64,000 nt of DNA. Origin: Marinimicrococcus sp033875255. Its GTDB lineage: Bacteria > Pseudomonadota > Alphaproteobacteria > Geminicoccales > Geminicoccaceae. The translations under genes were made by a program, and so were the position numbers. Below, one piece after another: positions 8,287 to 15,717 of the stretch. Every line of letters starts with the position of its first letter. The stretch's first letter is position 1. The notes below the pieces were generated by a model. It saw nothing but the letters and a program-made list of their open reading frames with translations, had not been told where the DNA came from and made no database searches. The stretch lies in assembly GCA_033875255.1 (NCBI GenBank), contig JAWZSN010000010.1, positions 1 through 64,000 on the forward strand, read 5' to 3'.

Positions 8287-9153
8287 TCACGCCCTCCTCT
8301 TCAAGAACCAGCCGGAAAGGCCGTTGGGCAGCACCCGGATCACCACGATCACCGCGATCAGGAGCGCGATCTGGCCGAACAGCTGGCCGTAGCCGGCGGT
8401 CATCGCCGCCTTGATGACGCCGAGAACCGCCGCTGCCGGCGCCGTGCCCAGGAACACGTCGGCACCGCCGACCACGACGGTCACGAAGCTCTCGACCACG
8501 AAGCTCGCCCCCATGGTCGGCACCATGGTCATGGTGGGCGCGTAGAGGCCGCCGGCGAGGCCCGCCAGGGCGGCACCCAGGCCGAAGGTCAGGCCGTAGA
8601 CCCGGCCGGTGCTGACACCCAGCGCCTTGGCCATGTGAGGGACCTGGATGGTGGCGCGGGCGACCACGCCGTAGCGGGTGTGATGGAAGAGGAGGTAGAG
8701 CGCCAGGAGCAGCAGCACGGCCACCGCCATCAGCACGATCCGGTACTGCGAGTAGGAGAACCCGCCCATGGTGAAGCTGCCGAGCGGCGTGCCGATCCCG
8801 GGCATGGTCGAGCCGAGAAGGATGAGCGTGCCCTGCGTTGCGATCAGGCTGATGCCCCAGGTGGCGACGATCGAATCCAGCGGCCGATGGTAGAGCCGGT
8901 GAATGATCGCCCGCTCCAGGATCATGCCGATCACGCCGGCGGCGAGCGCCCCGCAGGCGATCGCCAGCGGCAGCGGCAGGCCCAGCCGGGCGGTGGTGAC
9001 GGTGACATAGGCACCGCACATGATGAACTCGCCATGGGCGAGATTGATCACCCCCATCATGCCGAAGATGATCGCCAGGCCCGCGGCCGACAACACGAGG
9101 AACGCGAAGGCGTCCCCGAACTGGTAGAGAAACGCGAAGATGGTCGCGAACAT
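8287..9153 (-). CDS. UrtB/LivH-like ABC transporter permease (amide/urea uptake)
   Basis: A 288-residue inner-membrane protein with about eight membrane segments. Features of the LivH/UrtB family: GMMGVINLAHGEFIMCGAY (residues ~31-49), the LVxLxxG-like ILLGSTMPGIGTPLG, and a coupling loop ATIQVPHMAKALGVSTGRVYG where amino-acid permeases have ATxQNxxMARxLGI. It is the first permease in the operon, separated from the binding-protein gene by a 100-bp gap holding a stable stem-loop. Together with the UrtC-like permease it forms the transport path. Confidence 0.9.
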   Translation of the reverse strand: MFATIFAFLYQFGDAFAFLVLSAAGLAIIFGMMGVINLAHGEFIMCGAYVTVTTARLGLPLPLAIACGALAAGVIGMILERAIIHRLYHRPLDSIVATWGISLIATQGTLILLGSTMPGIGTPLGSFTMGGFSYSQYRIVLMAVAVLLLLALYLLFHHTRYGVVARATIQVPHMAKALGVSTGRVYGLTFGLGAALAGLAGGLYAPTMTMVPTMGASFVVESFVTVVVGGADVFLGTAPAAAVLGVIKAAMTAGYGQLFGQIALLIAVIVVIRVLPNGLSGWFLKRRA

Positions 9154-9177
9154 GATGACCGTCCGAGGCGTGGACCG

Positions 9178-9219
9178 GCTGGCCGGCGGCAGGCGAGGAC
9201 GCCGTGCCGGCCGGCCAGC
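9178..9219 (-). promoter_or_regulatory. Intercistronic stem-loop after the binding-protein gene
   Basis: GCTGGCCGGCGGCA at 9178-9191 faces TGCCGGCCGGCCAGC at 9205-9219, giving a 14-bp stem with one unpaired base and a 13-base loop. There is no following T-run. Placed just after the binding-protein gene in the transcription direction and before the permeases, it is in the position where such hairpins protect the upstream mRNA segment and lower downstream expression. That would give more binding protein than channel. This role is inferred from position. Confidence 0.5.
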
Positions 9220-9253
9220 TCGGTCAGGAAGCGCGTTGCAGCAAGGAGACCGG

Positions 9254-10486
9254 TCAGCCCTGCGGCGGGTGGCTCGGCGTATACTGCGCGTTGTGATCCT
9301 TGACGGTCAGATCGCAGCCCGCCTCGCCCAGCCAGTAGGGGGCGATGCCGTCCCAGGTCTTGGGAATGGTGATGCTGTGGTTCTCACCGACCTGGACGAG
9401 GTAGATCGAGTGCGACACGTGCTGGCTCTTGGGATCGATGCAGATCTGCCCCTCCGGAGCGTCGAAGCACACGTCGCCCGAGCGGATCGCCTCGCGGATG
9501 GCGGCCTTGTCGGTCGACTGGGCCTTCTCTACCGCCGCCTTGTAGAGGTAGATGCCGGCATAGGCGTTCTGGCCCGGCTGGTTGATGTAGGTCTCGTCCG
9601 GGAACATGGCGCGCCAGCGGGCGACGAAGTCCTTGGAGGACGGCGTGTCGATCTCCTCGATATAGTTGGCGGTGACGTGCATGCCGTCGAGCGCCGGCGG
9701 GTTGAACCGCTTGTGCTCGTAGCCCTGCGCGACATTGACCGAGCTGCCCATCGGCACGTCGAGATCGGCGGCCGCCGCCTGCTCGTAGAACGACGCCTGG
9801 GCGGTGCCGACCAGCAGCGTCATCAGGATGTCGGGCTGCGCCGACTGGATGTTCTGGATGGTCTGCGAGAACTGCGAGACGCCGAGCGGGATGAACTCCT
9901 CGCCGACCATCTCGCCGCCGTGCTCCTCGACCAGCTTGCGCACCCACTCGGCCGAGATCTGGCCGAAATTGTAGTCGGCGGCGATCGTGTAGACCTTCTT
10001 GCCGTAGGTCTCCATCATCCAGGGAACGAGGGTCGAGAACTGCTGCTCGGGCACCGCGCCGGTATTGATGGTGTTGGCGTCGCAGACGCCGCCCTCATAC
10101 TGGTTGGTGTAGAAGTAGAGCCCGTCGAACTGCCGGACGATCGGTCGGACGGCCTCGCGCGAGGCGCTCGAGAACCCGGCGAACACCACGTCCACCTTGT
10201 CGCGCTGCAGGATGCGGCGCATCAGCTCCTGGTAGCGCCGGTTGTCCGACTGCGGGTCGTACATCACCAGCTCGATCTGGCGGCCCATGATGCCGCCGGC
10301 GTCGTTGATCTCCTTGGTGGCGAGCTGGGCGCCGTGGACCTTCTGGATGGTCGCGGCGGCGAACTCGCCGGACTGGTCCTCGAGAATACCGATCTTGATC
10401 GGATCGGCGGCAGAAGCCGGCGTCGCGCCGAGCGCCACCGCCGCGATTCCCAGCATCAGGCCGGTCTTGAGGCAACACCTCTTCAT
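9254..10486 (-). CDS. Periplasmic amide/urea-type substrate-binding protein of ABC importer
   Basis: A 410-residue secreted binding protein. The signal peptide spans residues 1-~26 (MKRCCLKTGLMLGIAAVALG then ATPASA/AD). The mature part starts IKIGILEDQSGEFAAATIQKV and has the type-I periplasmic fold of the AmiC/UrtA group: NDAGGIMGRQIELVMYDPQSD, the YFYTNQYEGGVC segment, and DYNFGQISAEW. The Y-EG-xC wording resembles amide/urea binders rather than amino-acid binders. The ATG at 10486 is used because the longer frame would lack a leader sequence. It lies 53 bp after the amiR-like gene and heads the transport genes of the same operon. Confidence 0.88.
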   Translation of the reverse strand: MKRCCLKTGLMLGIAAVALGATPASAADPIKIGILEDQSGEFAAATIQKVHGAQLATKEINDAGGIMGRQIELVMYDPQSDNRRYQELMRRILQRDKVDVVFAGFSSASREAVRPIVRQFDGLYFYTNQYEGGVCDANTINTGAVPEQQFSTLVPWMMETYGKKVYTIAADYNFGQISAEWVRKLVEEHGGEMVGEEFIPLGVSQFSQTIQNIQSAQPDILMTLLVGTAQASFYEQAAAADLDVPMGSSVNVAQGYEHKRFNPPALDGMHVTANYIEEIDTPSSKDFVARWRAMFPDETYINQPGQNAYAGIYLYKAAVEKAQSTDKAAIREAIRSGDVCFDAPEGQICIDPKSQHVSHSIYLVQVGENHSITIPKTWDGIAPYWLGEAGCDLTVKDHNAQYTPSHPPQG

Positions 10487-10539
10487 GTTTTCAGCGATCA
10501 CGGAACGCCTCCCTGTCAAACCGTTGGTAAATCGACCTG

Positions 10540-11157
10540 TCACGCCGTGGGGATGCCGTCGCGTGCCACGGCGGCCTCCTCTGCCGCGATGATCTCGCGG
10601 CACAGGGCCTCGACGGTGATGCGTCGCCGCATGCCCTCCTTGCGGAGCTCCTTGAACGCGCCCTCCTCGCTCAGCCCCTCCCGCTCCATGAGGCGCAGGA
10701 TCGCCTTGACGACGAACCGGCGGCTCTGGACGCGCGCTTCGAGGGTCTCGCGACGCCGTGCCTCGGCGCGGCGGACCTCGAACTCGTTGAAGGCGATGAA
10801 CAGCGCGGTGAAGACGCCGCTCGAGCGGATCGGCTTGAGCAGATAGCTGGCGCTGCGCTGGCGCACGACCCGCGCCAGCCGGCTCGGCGCCTCGGTGCCG
10901 ATCACCGCGACGCTCGGCACGTCCGGCAGCGGATCGCCGCCGAAGAGCGCGCCGATGCCCTGGTCGGCGTCGTAGAAGATGATGTCGCAGCCTTGCGCCA
11001 GCTCGGCCGGTATCGAGCCCCCCGCACCCGGATCGAACCGCCCGACGAAGAGGCCGAGCCGGCGCAGCGTGCGCGCCAGGGCCTCGCCGTTGGCATCCAT
11101 GCCGTGCACGACCAGCGCGCGGGCGCCGCGGAAGTTCTGGATCACCGGCTGCTTCAC
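10540..11157 (-). CDS. amiR: AmiR/NasT-type antiterminator with ANTAR domain
   Basis: A 205-residue regulator. Residues ~1-125 form a pseudo-receiver-like domain (NFRGARALVVHGMDANGEAL, then CDIIFYDADQGIG). After a helical linker, residues ~145-195 form the ANTAR RNA-binding domain (RRFVVKAILRLMEREGLSEE, then GAFKELRKEGMRRR). Start is the GTG at 11155-11157, overlapping the stop of the amiC-like gene as GTGA; the coupling suits a protein that is held inactive by its neighbour. In Pseudomonas the AmiC-AmiR complex releases AmiR when amide binds, and AmiR then prevents termination in the leader of the amidase operon. The matching leader elements are present upstream of this operon. Confidence 0.9.
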   Translation of the reverse strand: MKQPVIQNFRGARALVVHGMDANGEALARTLRRLGLFVGRFDPGAGGSIPAELAQGCDIIFYDADQGIGALFGGDPLPDVPSVAVIGTEAPSRLARVVRQRSASYLLKPIRSSGVFTALFIAFNEFEVRRAEARRRETLEARVQSRRFVVKAILRLMEREGLSEEGAFKELRKEGMRRRITVEALCREIIAAEEAAVARDGIPTA

Positions 11158-12320
11158 GAGACCACCCTCAGGCCGGGCCAGGGCGAGCGGCCCGGCACGC
11201 TGGCGCCGTCCTGCCACACCAGATAGGGGTCCGGCCGGACCGGCTCGGGGGCGGCGTAGATGAGCTCGAACTCGCCCTCGGCGGTCGAGCGGCCGATCCG
11301 CGGGCGCATGTGGCAGTGGCGGTTCTCGGCGTCGATCGTCACCCGCCCCTGCGGCGCCACCAGGCTGAGGCCGGCTGCCGCCTCGCGCACCGCGTCGAGA
11401 CCCGGCTCGCCCGCCAGCCGCAGGGCGCGGCCGAGAAAATGGATCGCGATATAGGCGGTCTCGGCATCAGCCGACGTGGTGCCGAGCTCCGGGAAGCGCC
11501 GTCGCCAGGCAGCGACGAAGCGGCGGTTGGCCGGGGTGTCGATGCTGGCGAAATAGACGCTGGAAGAGAGATGGCCGTCGGCGCTTTCCCGGCCGATCTC
11601 GGCCAGCTCGGGCTCGGCCAGGCTGCAGCTCGCCACCGGCATGACCCGCGGCTGGTCGATCCCCAGGGCGGTCGCAGCCGCGCGCAGCTCGCGCAGGAAG
11701 GCGTAGGAGGAGGTGCCGATCAGCGTGTTGAAGACGAAGGCCGGGCGGGCCTCGACGATCTGCTCGACGATGTCGCCGAGGTCGGTCTCGCCGACCGGCA
11801 GATAGCGCTCGCCCAGCACCCGGCCGCCCTCGCCGTGCAGAAGCTCGCGCATGATACGGTTGTTTTCCCAGCCCCATATGTAGTTGGAGCCAACCAGGAA
11901 GGCGCTGGCACCGTGATGGGCAAGCAGGTGCCGGGCGAGCGGGATGACGTGCTGGTTGGGTGCGGCGCCGGTATAGATGACGTTGTCGCTGGTCTCGAAG
12001 CCTTCGTAGTGCGAGGGATACCAGAGCAGCCCGTCATGCTTCTCGAACAGCGGCAGGACTTCCTTGCGGCTGGACGAGGTGTAGCAGCCGAGCACGTGCA
12101 GAATGCCTTCTTCCGCCAGCATCGACCGGGCGATTGCGAGATAGGACGCGAGCTGTCCGCCGGGATTGACGATCCTGGGCTGCAGCTCGAACGGGCACTC
12201 GCCGCCATCGTTGACCTCGTCGATGGCGAGCTGCGCACCGGCGAGCATCGCCCGCCCCACGGTGGCGTAGGGCCCTGTGGTCGAGAGCATGATGCCGATC
12301 TTGAGCGGACGTCGCGCCAT
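11154..12320 (-). CDS. amiC: AmiC-like cytoplasmic amide sensor
   Basis: A 388-residue type-I periplasmic-binding-protein fold without a signal peptide (MARRPLKIGIMLSTTGPYATVG), as for AmiC, the intracellular amide sensor. Recognisable segments are ARSMLAEEGILHVLGCYTSS, LLWYPSHYEGFETSDNVIYT, GSNYIWGWENNR, and the C-terminal HCHMRPRIGRS. The YPSHYEG and GWENNR blocks match the AmiC/NtrR-type sensors. The ATG at 12320 has AGGGAGC upstream and lies just behind a leader terminator. Its stop overlaps the amiR-like start, so sensor and antiterminator are made in a fixed ratio. The binding protein of the operon is a distinct, secreted relative. Ligand is presumably a short amide; not provable from sequence. 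Confidence 0.9.
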   Translation of the reverse strand: MARRPLKIGIMLSTTGPYATVGRAMLAGAQLAIDEVNDGGECPFELQPRIVNPGGQLASYLAIARSMLAEEGILHVLGCYTSSSRKEVLPLFEKHDGLLWYPSHYEGFETSDNVIYTGAAPNQHVIPLARHLLAHHGASAFLVGSNYIWGWENNRIMRELLHGEGGRVLGERYLPVGETDLGDIVEQIVEARPAFVFNTLIGTSSYAFLRELRAAATALGIDQPRVMPVASCSLAEPELAEIGRESADGHLSSSVYFASIDTPANRRFVAAWRRRFPELGTTSADAETAYIAIHFLGRALRLAGEPGLDAVREAAAGLSLVAPQGRVTIDAENRHCHMRPRIGRSTAEGEFELIYAAPEPVRPDPYLVWQDGASVPGRSPWPGLRVVS

Positions 12321-12337
12321 TTTGCTCCCTGAGAACG

Positions 12338-12370
12338 CAAAAAGCCCCATCCGCCAGAAGCGGTGGGGCT
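12338..12370 (-). terminator. Leader intrinsic terminator (attenuator) upstream of amiC
   Basis: Read on the minus strand, AGCCCCACCGC pairs with GCGGATGGGGCT (one bulged base) around a five-base loop, immediately followed by TTTTT. It ends about 18 bp before the amiC start codon, so transcription would stop unless antitermination occurs. Its presence inside the leader of an operon encoding an ANTAR protein is the expected control layout. Confidence 0.85.
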
Positions 12371-12379
12371 CCGTCGCCG

Positions 12380-12398
12380 GTCGTGCGTGTCGCACGAC
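12380..12398. repeat. Perfect 8-bp dyad in the amiC leader
   Basis: GTCGTGCG-TGT-CGCACGAC is a perfect inverted repeat with a 3-base centre. In RNA it forms a stable hairpin between the hexaloop element and the terminator; as DNA it could be an operator. It may serve as spacer hairpin or as part of an alternative antiterminator fold. Confidence 0.55.
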
Positions 12399-12426
12399 TA
12401 TGTTGCCAAAAAAATGCGCCGCGCCG

Positions 12427-12444
12427 CACTTCGTCGTTGAAGCG
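12427..12444 (-). ncRNA. ANTAR-type hexaloop hairpin in amiC leader RNA
   Basis: On the minus strand CGCTTC-AACGAC-GAAGTG forms a 6-bp stem (one G-U) closing a hexanucleotide loop. The loop has A at position 1 and G at position 4, the two invariant loop positions described for RNA targets of ANTAR proteins. It lies between the promoter and the terminator. Known targets carry two such hairpins, the second overlapping the terminator. The best second candidate here (GGC-GACGGA-GCC, 12367-12378) overlaps the terminator's 5' arm but has G instead of A at loop position 1 and only three pairs. Confidence 0.55.
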
Positions 12445-12469
12445 TATCGCCGGCGGGCTGTGCGGACGG

Positions 12470-12498
12470 ATTTGGGACGGCTGTAGTCGATCTGTCAA
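12470..12498 (-). promoter_or_regulatory. Sigma-70-type promoter of the amide operon
   Basis: On the minus strand a perfect -35 TTGACA (12493-12498) is followed after 17 bp by CCAAAT (12470-12475), a 3-of-6 match to the -10 consensus. Transcription would start near 12463, about 20 bases before the hexaloop hairpin, leaving a ~140-base untranslated leader. The ideal spacing and placement support it; the weak -10 is the main doubt. Confidence 0.55.
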
Positions 12499-12810
12499 GA
12501 ACCGTTTGCCGGCCGGCAAATTCCTGCACGCCCTTGAGCCGGTCGAGGCAAGTCTCCGGCGCCCTCTCCAGGCGAAGGATCAATAACGACGCGGCGGGAG
12601 TCCTCGGGCCGCTTGCTTGCCGCCTCGCTCGGCCCGGCGCTCGCCCCGTCGGCCGTGCCGCGCCCGCTGCCCTTGCCGGAACTGTCCCCATGAACATTGC
12701 GTGTTCTGGCACTTTGACGAGGCCGATGAAGCGGCTACCCAAGCCTTAGACAAGAATGGCCATGGTCGCATGTCGCGAGACGGGGGCGCATGGCTGAAGG
12801 GAGGGTAGCG
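12499..12810. other. Divergent intergenic region between amide operon and TRAP/DMFase operon
   Basis: About 310 bp without a supported gene. It must hold the promoter of the plus-strand TRAP operon and possibly shared control sites. I see a GGAGGG ribosome binding site at 12800-12805 but no convincing -35/-10 pair and no clear MocR or AmiR site. Confidence 0.4.
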
Positions 12811-13824
12811 ATGCGCAGTCACCTGGTGTCGGCGGTTCTCGTGACCGCACTTGCAGCAAGCGGTTCGGCAGCGGCGGCCGACTACACCCTCAAGCTCGGC
12901 CACGCCAACGATCCCGATCCGAAGAACTCGATCTTCCACGCCATGAGCCTCGAGTTCGAGCGGCTGGTGGAGGAGCGCTCCGGGGGCCGGATCGACGTGG
13001 TGATCTACCCGGCGATGCAGCTCGGCGGCGAGCAGGAGCAGGTGCGCGCCACCCAGCTCGGCACGCAGGAGGCGGCGCTGGTCAGCATGAACAACCTCAA
13101 CGCTTTCGCGCCGAGCCTGGGTTTCTTCAGCCTGCCCTACATGTTCACCAGCGTCGAGGAGGGTCGCCGCGCCATCGACCGGGGCTGGGAGCAGATCAAC
13201 GAATGGGCGGTGGCCGACGCGGGCGTGCGGGTGCTGACGATCACCGATGCCGGCTTCCGGGTGCTCAGCAACTCCCGCCATCCGGTGCGCTCGCTCGAGG
13301 ATCTCCAGGACCTCAAGATCCGCCTGCCGCAGAACCCGATCATGATCTCGGCCTTCGAGAGCTGGGGGGTGAGCCCGATCCCCATGGCGTGGTCGGAGAC
13401 CTTCAACGCGCTCCAGCAGAAGGTGGTCGACGGGCAGGAGAATCCCGTCAACGTGCTTCTCGCGGTGAAGTTCTACGAGGTCCAGAAATACGTCACTGAT
13501 ATCGACTGGATCCTCCAGACCGGCGCGCTGGTGGTCTCCGAGGACTTCTTCCAGGGCCTGCCCGAGGAGCTCCAGGCGGCTGTGGTGGAGGCCGGCAAGG
13601 AGACCATGGCCTGGGAGCGGGCCTATGTGGAGAAGGTGATCTCGTCCGATGTCGCCAGGCTCGAGGAGCTCGGCATCGAGTTCGCCGGACGGCCGGCCGA
13701 TTTCGAGACGTGGGTCGAGCGGGCCCGCGCCACCTGGGCGGACCAGTACGCTTTCCTCGGCAAGGGCGACGCGGCCGCCGGCAAGGCGATCGTCGAGACG
13801 ATCCAGGGCCTGACCGGGGAGTAG
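12811..13824 (+). CDS. dctP: TRAP transporter substrate-binding protein (DctP family)
   Basis: A 337-residue secreted protein. Signal peptide MRSHLVSAVLVTALAASGSA with cleavage after AAA near residue 24. Mature start DYTLKLGHANDPDPKNSIFH, then IYPAMQLGGEQEQVRATQLG. LKIRLPQNP places the family's ligand-clamping Arg at residue 171, which normally binds a carboxylate. The ATG at 12811 has GGAGGG just upstream; a start at 12790 would add a non-leader extension. First gene of a plus-strand set running on to the DMFase-like genes, so it probably supplies that pathway. The Arg suggests an organic acid ligand rather than dimethylformamide itself. Confidence 0.9.
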   Translation: MRSHLVSAVLVTALAASGSAAAADYTLKLGHANDPDPKNSIFHAMSLEFERLVEERSGGRIDVVIYPAMQLGGEQEQVRATQLGTQEAALVSMNNLNAFAPSLGFFSLPYMFTSVEEGRRAIDRGWEQINEWAVADAGVRVLTITDAGFRVLSNSRHPVRSLEDLQDLKIRLPQNPIMISAFESWGVSPIPMAWSETFNALQQKVVDGQENPVNVLLAVKFYEVQKYVTDIDWILQTGALVVSEDFFQGLPEELQAAVVEAGKETMAWERAYVEKVISSDVARLEELGIEFAGRPADFETWVERARATWADQYAFLGKGDAAAGKAIVETIQGLTGE

Positions 13825-13847
13825 GGCCGGTGGACGGGGCGCGCGGC

Positions 13848-14378
13848 ATGGCGGGAAAGGGCGAGGGCGGGGGCTGCAGCGCCGGCGCCCGTCTCAAGAC
13901 CTTGGCAACGCGCCTCGACCGGCACTTCGAGGAGGCGGTCTGCGGCCTTCTCCTGACGGCGCTCATGAGCCTGCTGATCGTCCAGACGCTGGGCCGCTTC
14001 CTCCTCAATCTCGGTTTTCCGTGGATGGAGGAGCTGATCCGCTATCTGTTCGTCTGGTTCATCTACATGGGCGCCGTTCTGGGCGTGCAGCGCCAGGGCC
14101 ATATCCGCGTCACCGCGGCGGTCGTGGCGCTGCCGTCCCGGGCGCTCCGGCGGGCGGCGATCCTCCTGGCCGATCTGTGCTGGCTGGGCTTCAACCTCGC
14201 GATCGTCCTCATCTCCATCGAGTATATCGAGCGCGTGATGCGCTTTCCCCAGGCCTCGCCGGCGCTGGGGATCACGACCTGGTGGGTGCAGCTCGTCATT
14301 CCGGTGAGCTTCGCCCTGATGTCGCTGCGCCTGGTCCAGCTCTATCTGCGGCACGGCGTGCCCGAGACGGTCGAATGA
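13848..14378 (+). CDS. dctQ: TRAP transporter small permease (DctQ family)
   Basis: A ~176-residue membrane protein with four hydrophobic segments and family motifs FPWMEELIRYLFVWFIYMGA (residues ~58-77) and GVQRQGHIRVT. It couples the large DctM subunit in sodium-driven uptake. ATG at 13848 is used; a GTG at 13830 with GGGGAG upstream is an in-frame alternative adding six residues. It follows dctP by about 25 bp. Confidence 0.88.
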   Translation: MAGKGEGGGCSAGARLKTLATRLDRHFEEAVCGLLLTALMSLLIVQTLGRFLLNLGFPWMEELIRYLFVWFIYMGAVLGVQRQGHIRVTAAVVALPSRALRRAAILLADLCWLGFNLAIVLISIEYIERVMRFPQASPALGITTWWVQLVIPVSFALMSLRLVQLYLRHGVPETVE

Positions 14379-14412
14379 CCGAAGGGCAGCCTGTGGCCGG
14401 AGTCCACGCCCC

Positions 14413-15687
14413 ATGGTGATGACCGCCGTCTTCGTGCTGGCGCTGCTGGTAGGCGTGCCGGTGCTGGCCGCCATCGGCCTTGCCACCCTCGTGCCCATCG
14501 CGGTCGACGGCGTGCTGCCGCTGACCATGGTGGTCCAGACCCTCTATACCGGGGTCGACCAGTTCCCGCTGATCGCGGTGACCGGCTTCATCCTCGCCGG
14601 CGCCCTCATGACCACCGGCGGCATCACCGAGCGCATCGTCGACGTGGCGGCAGCACTGGTGGGCCGGTGGACAGGCGGGCTGGCGATCTGCGCGATCCTG
14701 GCCAGCATGTTCTTCGCCTCGATCAGCGGCTCGGGGCCGGCCACGGTGGCGGCCATCGGCGGGCTGATGCTGCCCGGCATGGTCCGGCGCGGCTACGCGC
14801 CCGCCGCCAGCGCTGCCGCCGTGGCGTCGGGCGGCACGCTGGGCATCCTCATCCCGCCCAGCAACCCGATGATCATCTATGGCGTGATCGGCAATGTCTC
14901 GATCACCAAGATGTTCATGGCGGGCCTCGTGCCGGGCCTGCTGGTGGGAAGCTGCCTGATGGCGGCGGCATGGCTGGTGGCCCGGCGGCGCGGCTATCGC
15001 GGCGAGGAGGGGCCCTTCGACCCCGCCCGCTTCCGCGCCGCCCTGCGCCGCGCCCGCTGGTCGCTGCTGGCGCCGGTGCTCATCCTGGGCGGCATCTATG
15101 GCGGCGTCTTCACGCCGGTCGAGGCCTCGGCGGTGAGCGTGCTCTATGCTCTGGTGGTGGGCGCCCTGGTCTATCGCGAGCTCGACTGGGCCGGCTTCCT
15201 CGCGGCCTTGCGGGATACCGCCATCACCTCGGGCACCGTGGTGGTGATCGTCGGCATCGCCCTGGCCTTCGGCCGGCTTCTCACCCTCTACCAGATCCCG
15301 GTCCTCGTGGCCGACTCGCTGACCACGCTCACCAGCGATCCCGTGCTCATGCTGGCATTGATCGCGCTCTTCCTGATCGTCATCGGCACCTTCATGGAGA
15401 CGCTGGCGCAGATCGTGATCCTCGTGCCGGTGTTCTTGCCGGTGACCCGCGAGCTGGGCATCGACCCGCTGCATTTCGGGATCGTCTTCGTGGTCTGCTG
15501 CGAGATCGGCTTTCTGACACCGCCCCTGGGCGCCAATCTCTACGTCGCCGCCAAGCAGGCGCGGCTGTCGCTGGAGGCCGTGTCGCTGGCGGCCGTTCCC
15601 TATCTCGTGGCGCTCCTCGCGGCGCTGATCCTTCTCATCCTCTTCCCCTCCCTCTCGCTGTTCCTGCCGGGCCTGCTCGCGAGCTAG
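14413..15687 (+). CDS. dctM: TRAP transporter large permease (DctM family)
   Basis: A 424-residue integral membrane protein, the usual DctM length, with about twelve membrane segments. Family marks include the AAALVGRWTGGLAICAILASMFFASISGSG region (residues ~76-105), GTLGILIPPSNPMIIYG (~138-154) and EIGFLTPPLGANLYVA near residue 365. It forms the ion-coupled channel with DctQ. The next gene, a ThDP enzyme, starts 30 bp on with its own ribosome binding site and is probably in the same operon. Confidence 0.9.
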   Translation: MVMTAVFVLALLVGVPVLAAIGLATLVPIAVDGVLPLTMVVQTLYTGVDQFPLIAVTGFILAGALMTTGGITERIVDVAAALVGRWTGGLAICAILASMFFASISGSGPATVAAIGGLMLPGMVRRGYAPAASAAAVASGGTLGILIPPSNPMIIYGVIGNVSITKMFMAGLVPGLLVGSCLMAAAWLVARRRGYRGEEGPFDPARFRAALRRARWSLLAPVLILGGIYGGVFTPVEASAVSVLYALVVGALVYRELDWAGFLAALRDTAITSGTVVVIVGIALAFGRLLTLYQIPVLVADSLTTLTSDPVLMLALIALFLIVIGTFMETLAQIVILVPVFLPVTRELGIDPLHFGIVFVVCCEIGFLTPPLGANLYVAAKQARLSLEAVSLAAVPYLVALLAALILLILFPSLSLFLPGLLAS

Positions 15688-15717
15688 GCCGGCCAGCGTT
15701 CCATCTGGAGAACAACG

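Noticed and set aside
5768..10486. Assignment of the ABC system as a branched-chain amino-acid importer
   Set aside because: UrtD/UrtE-like ATPase wording, a formamidase and an AmiC/AmiR pair in the same operon point to an amide or urea; amino-acid uptake is not excluded but is less likely.
12380..12420. Sigma-54 promoter in the amide leader (TGGCAA near a TCGTGC)
   Set aside because: The second element does not match TTGC and the spacing is wrong; a TTGACA-type promoter with 17-bp spacing is present upstream.
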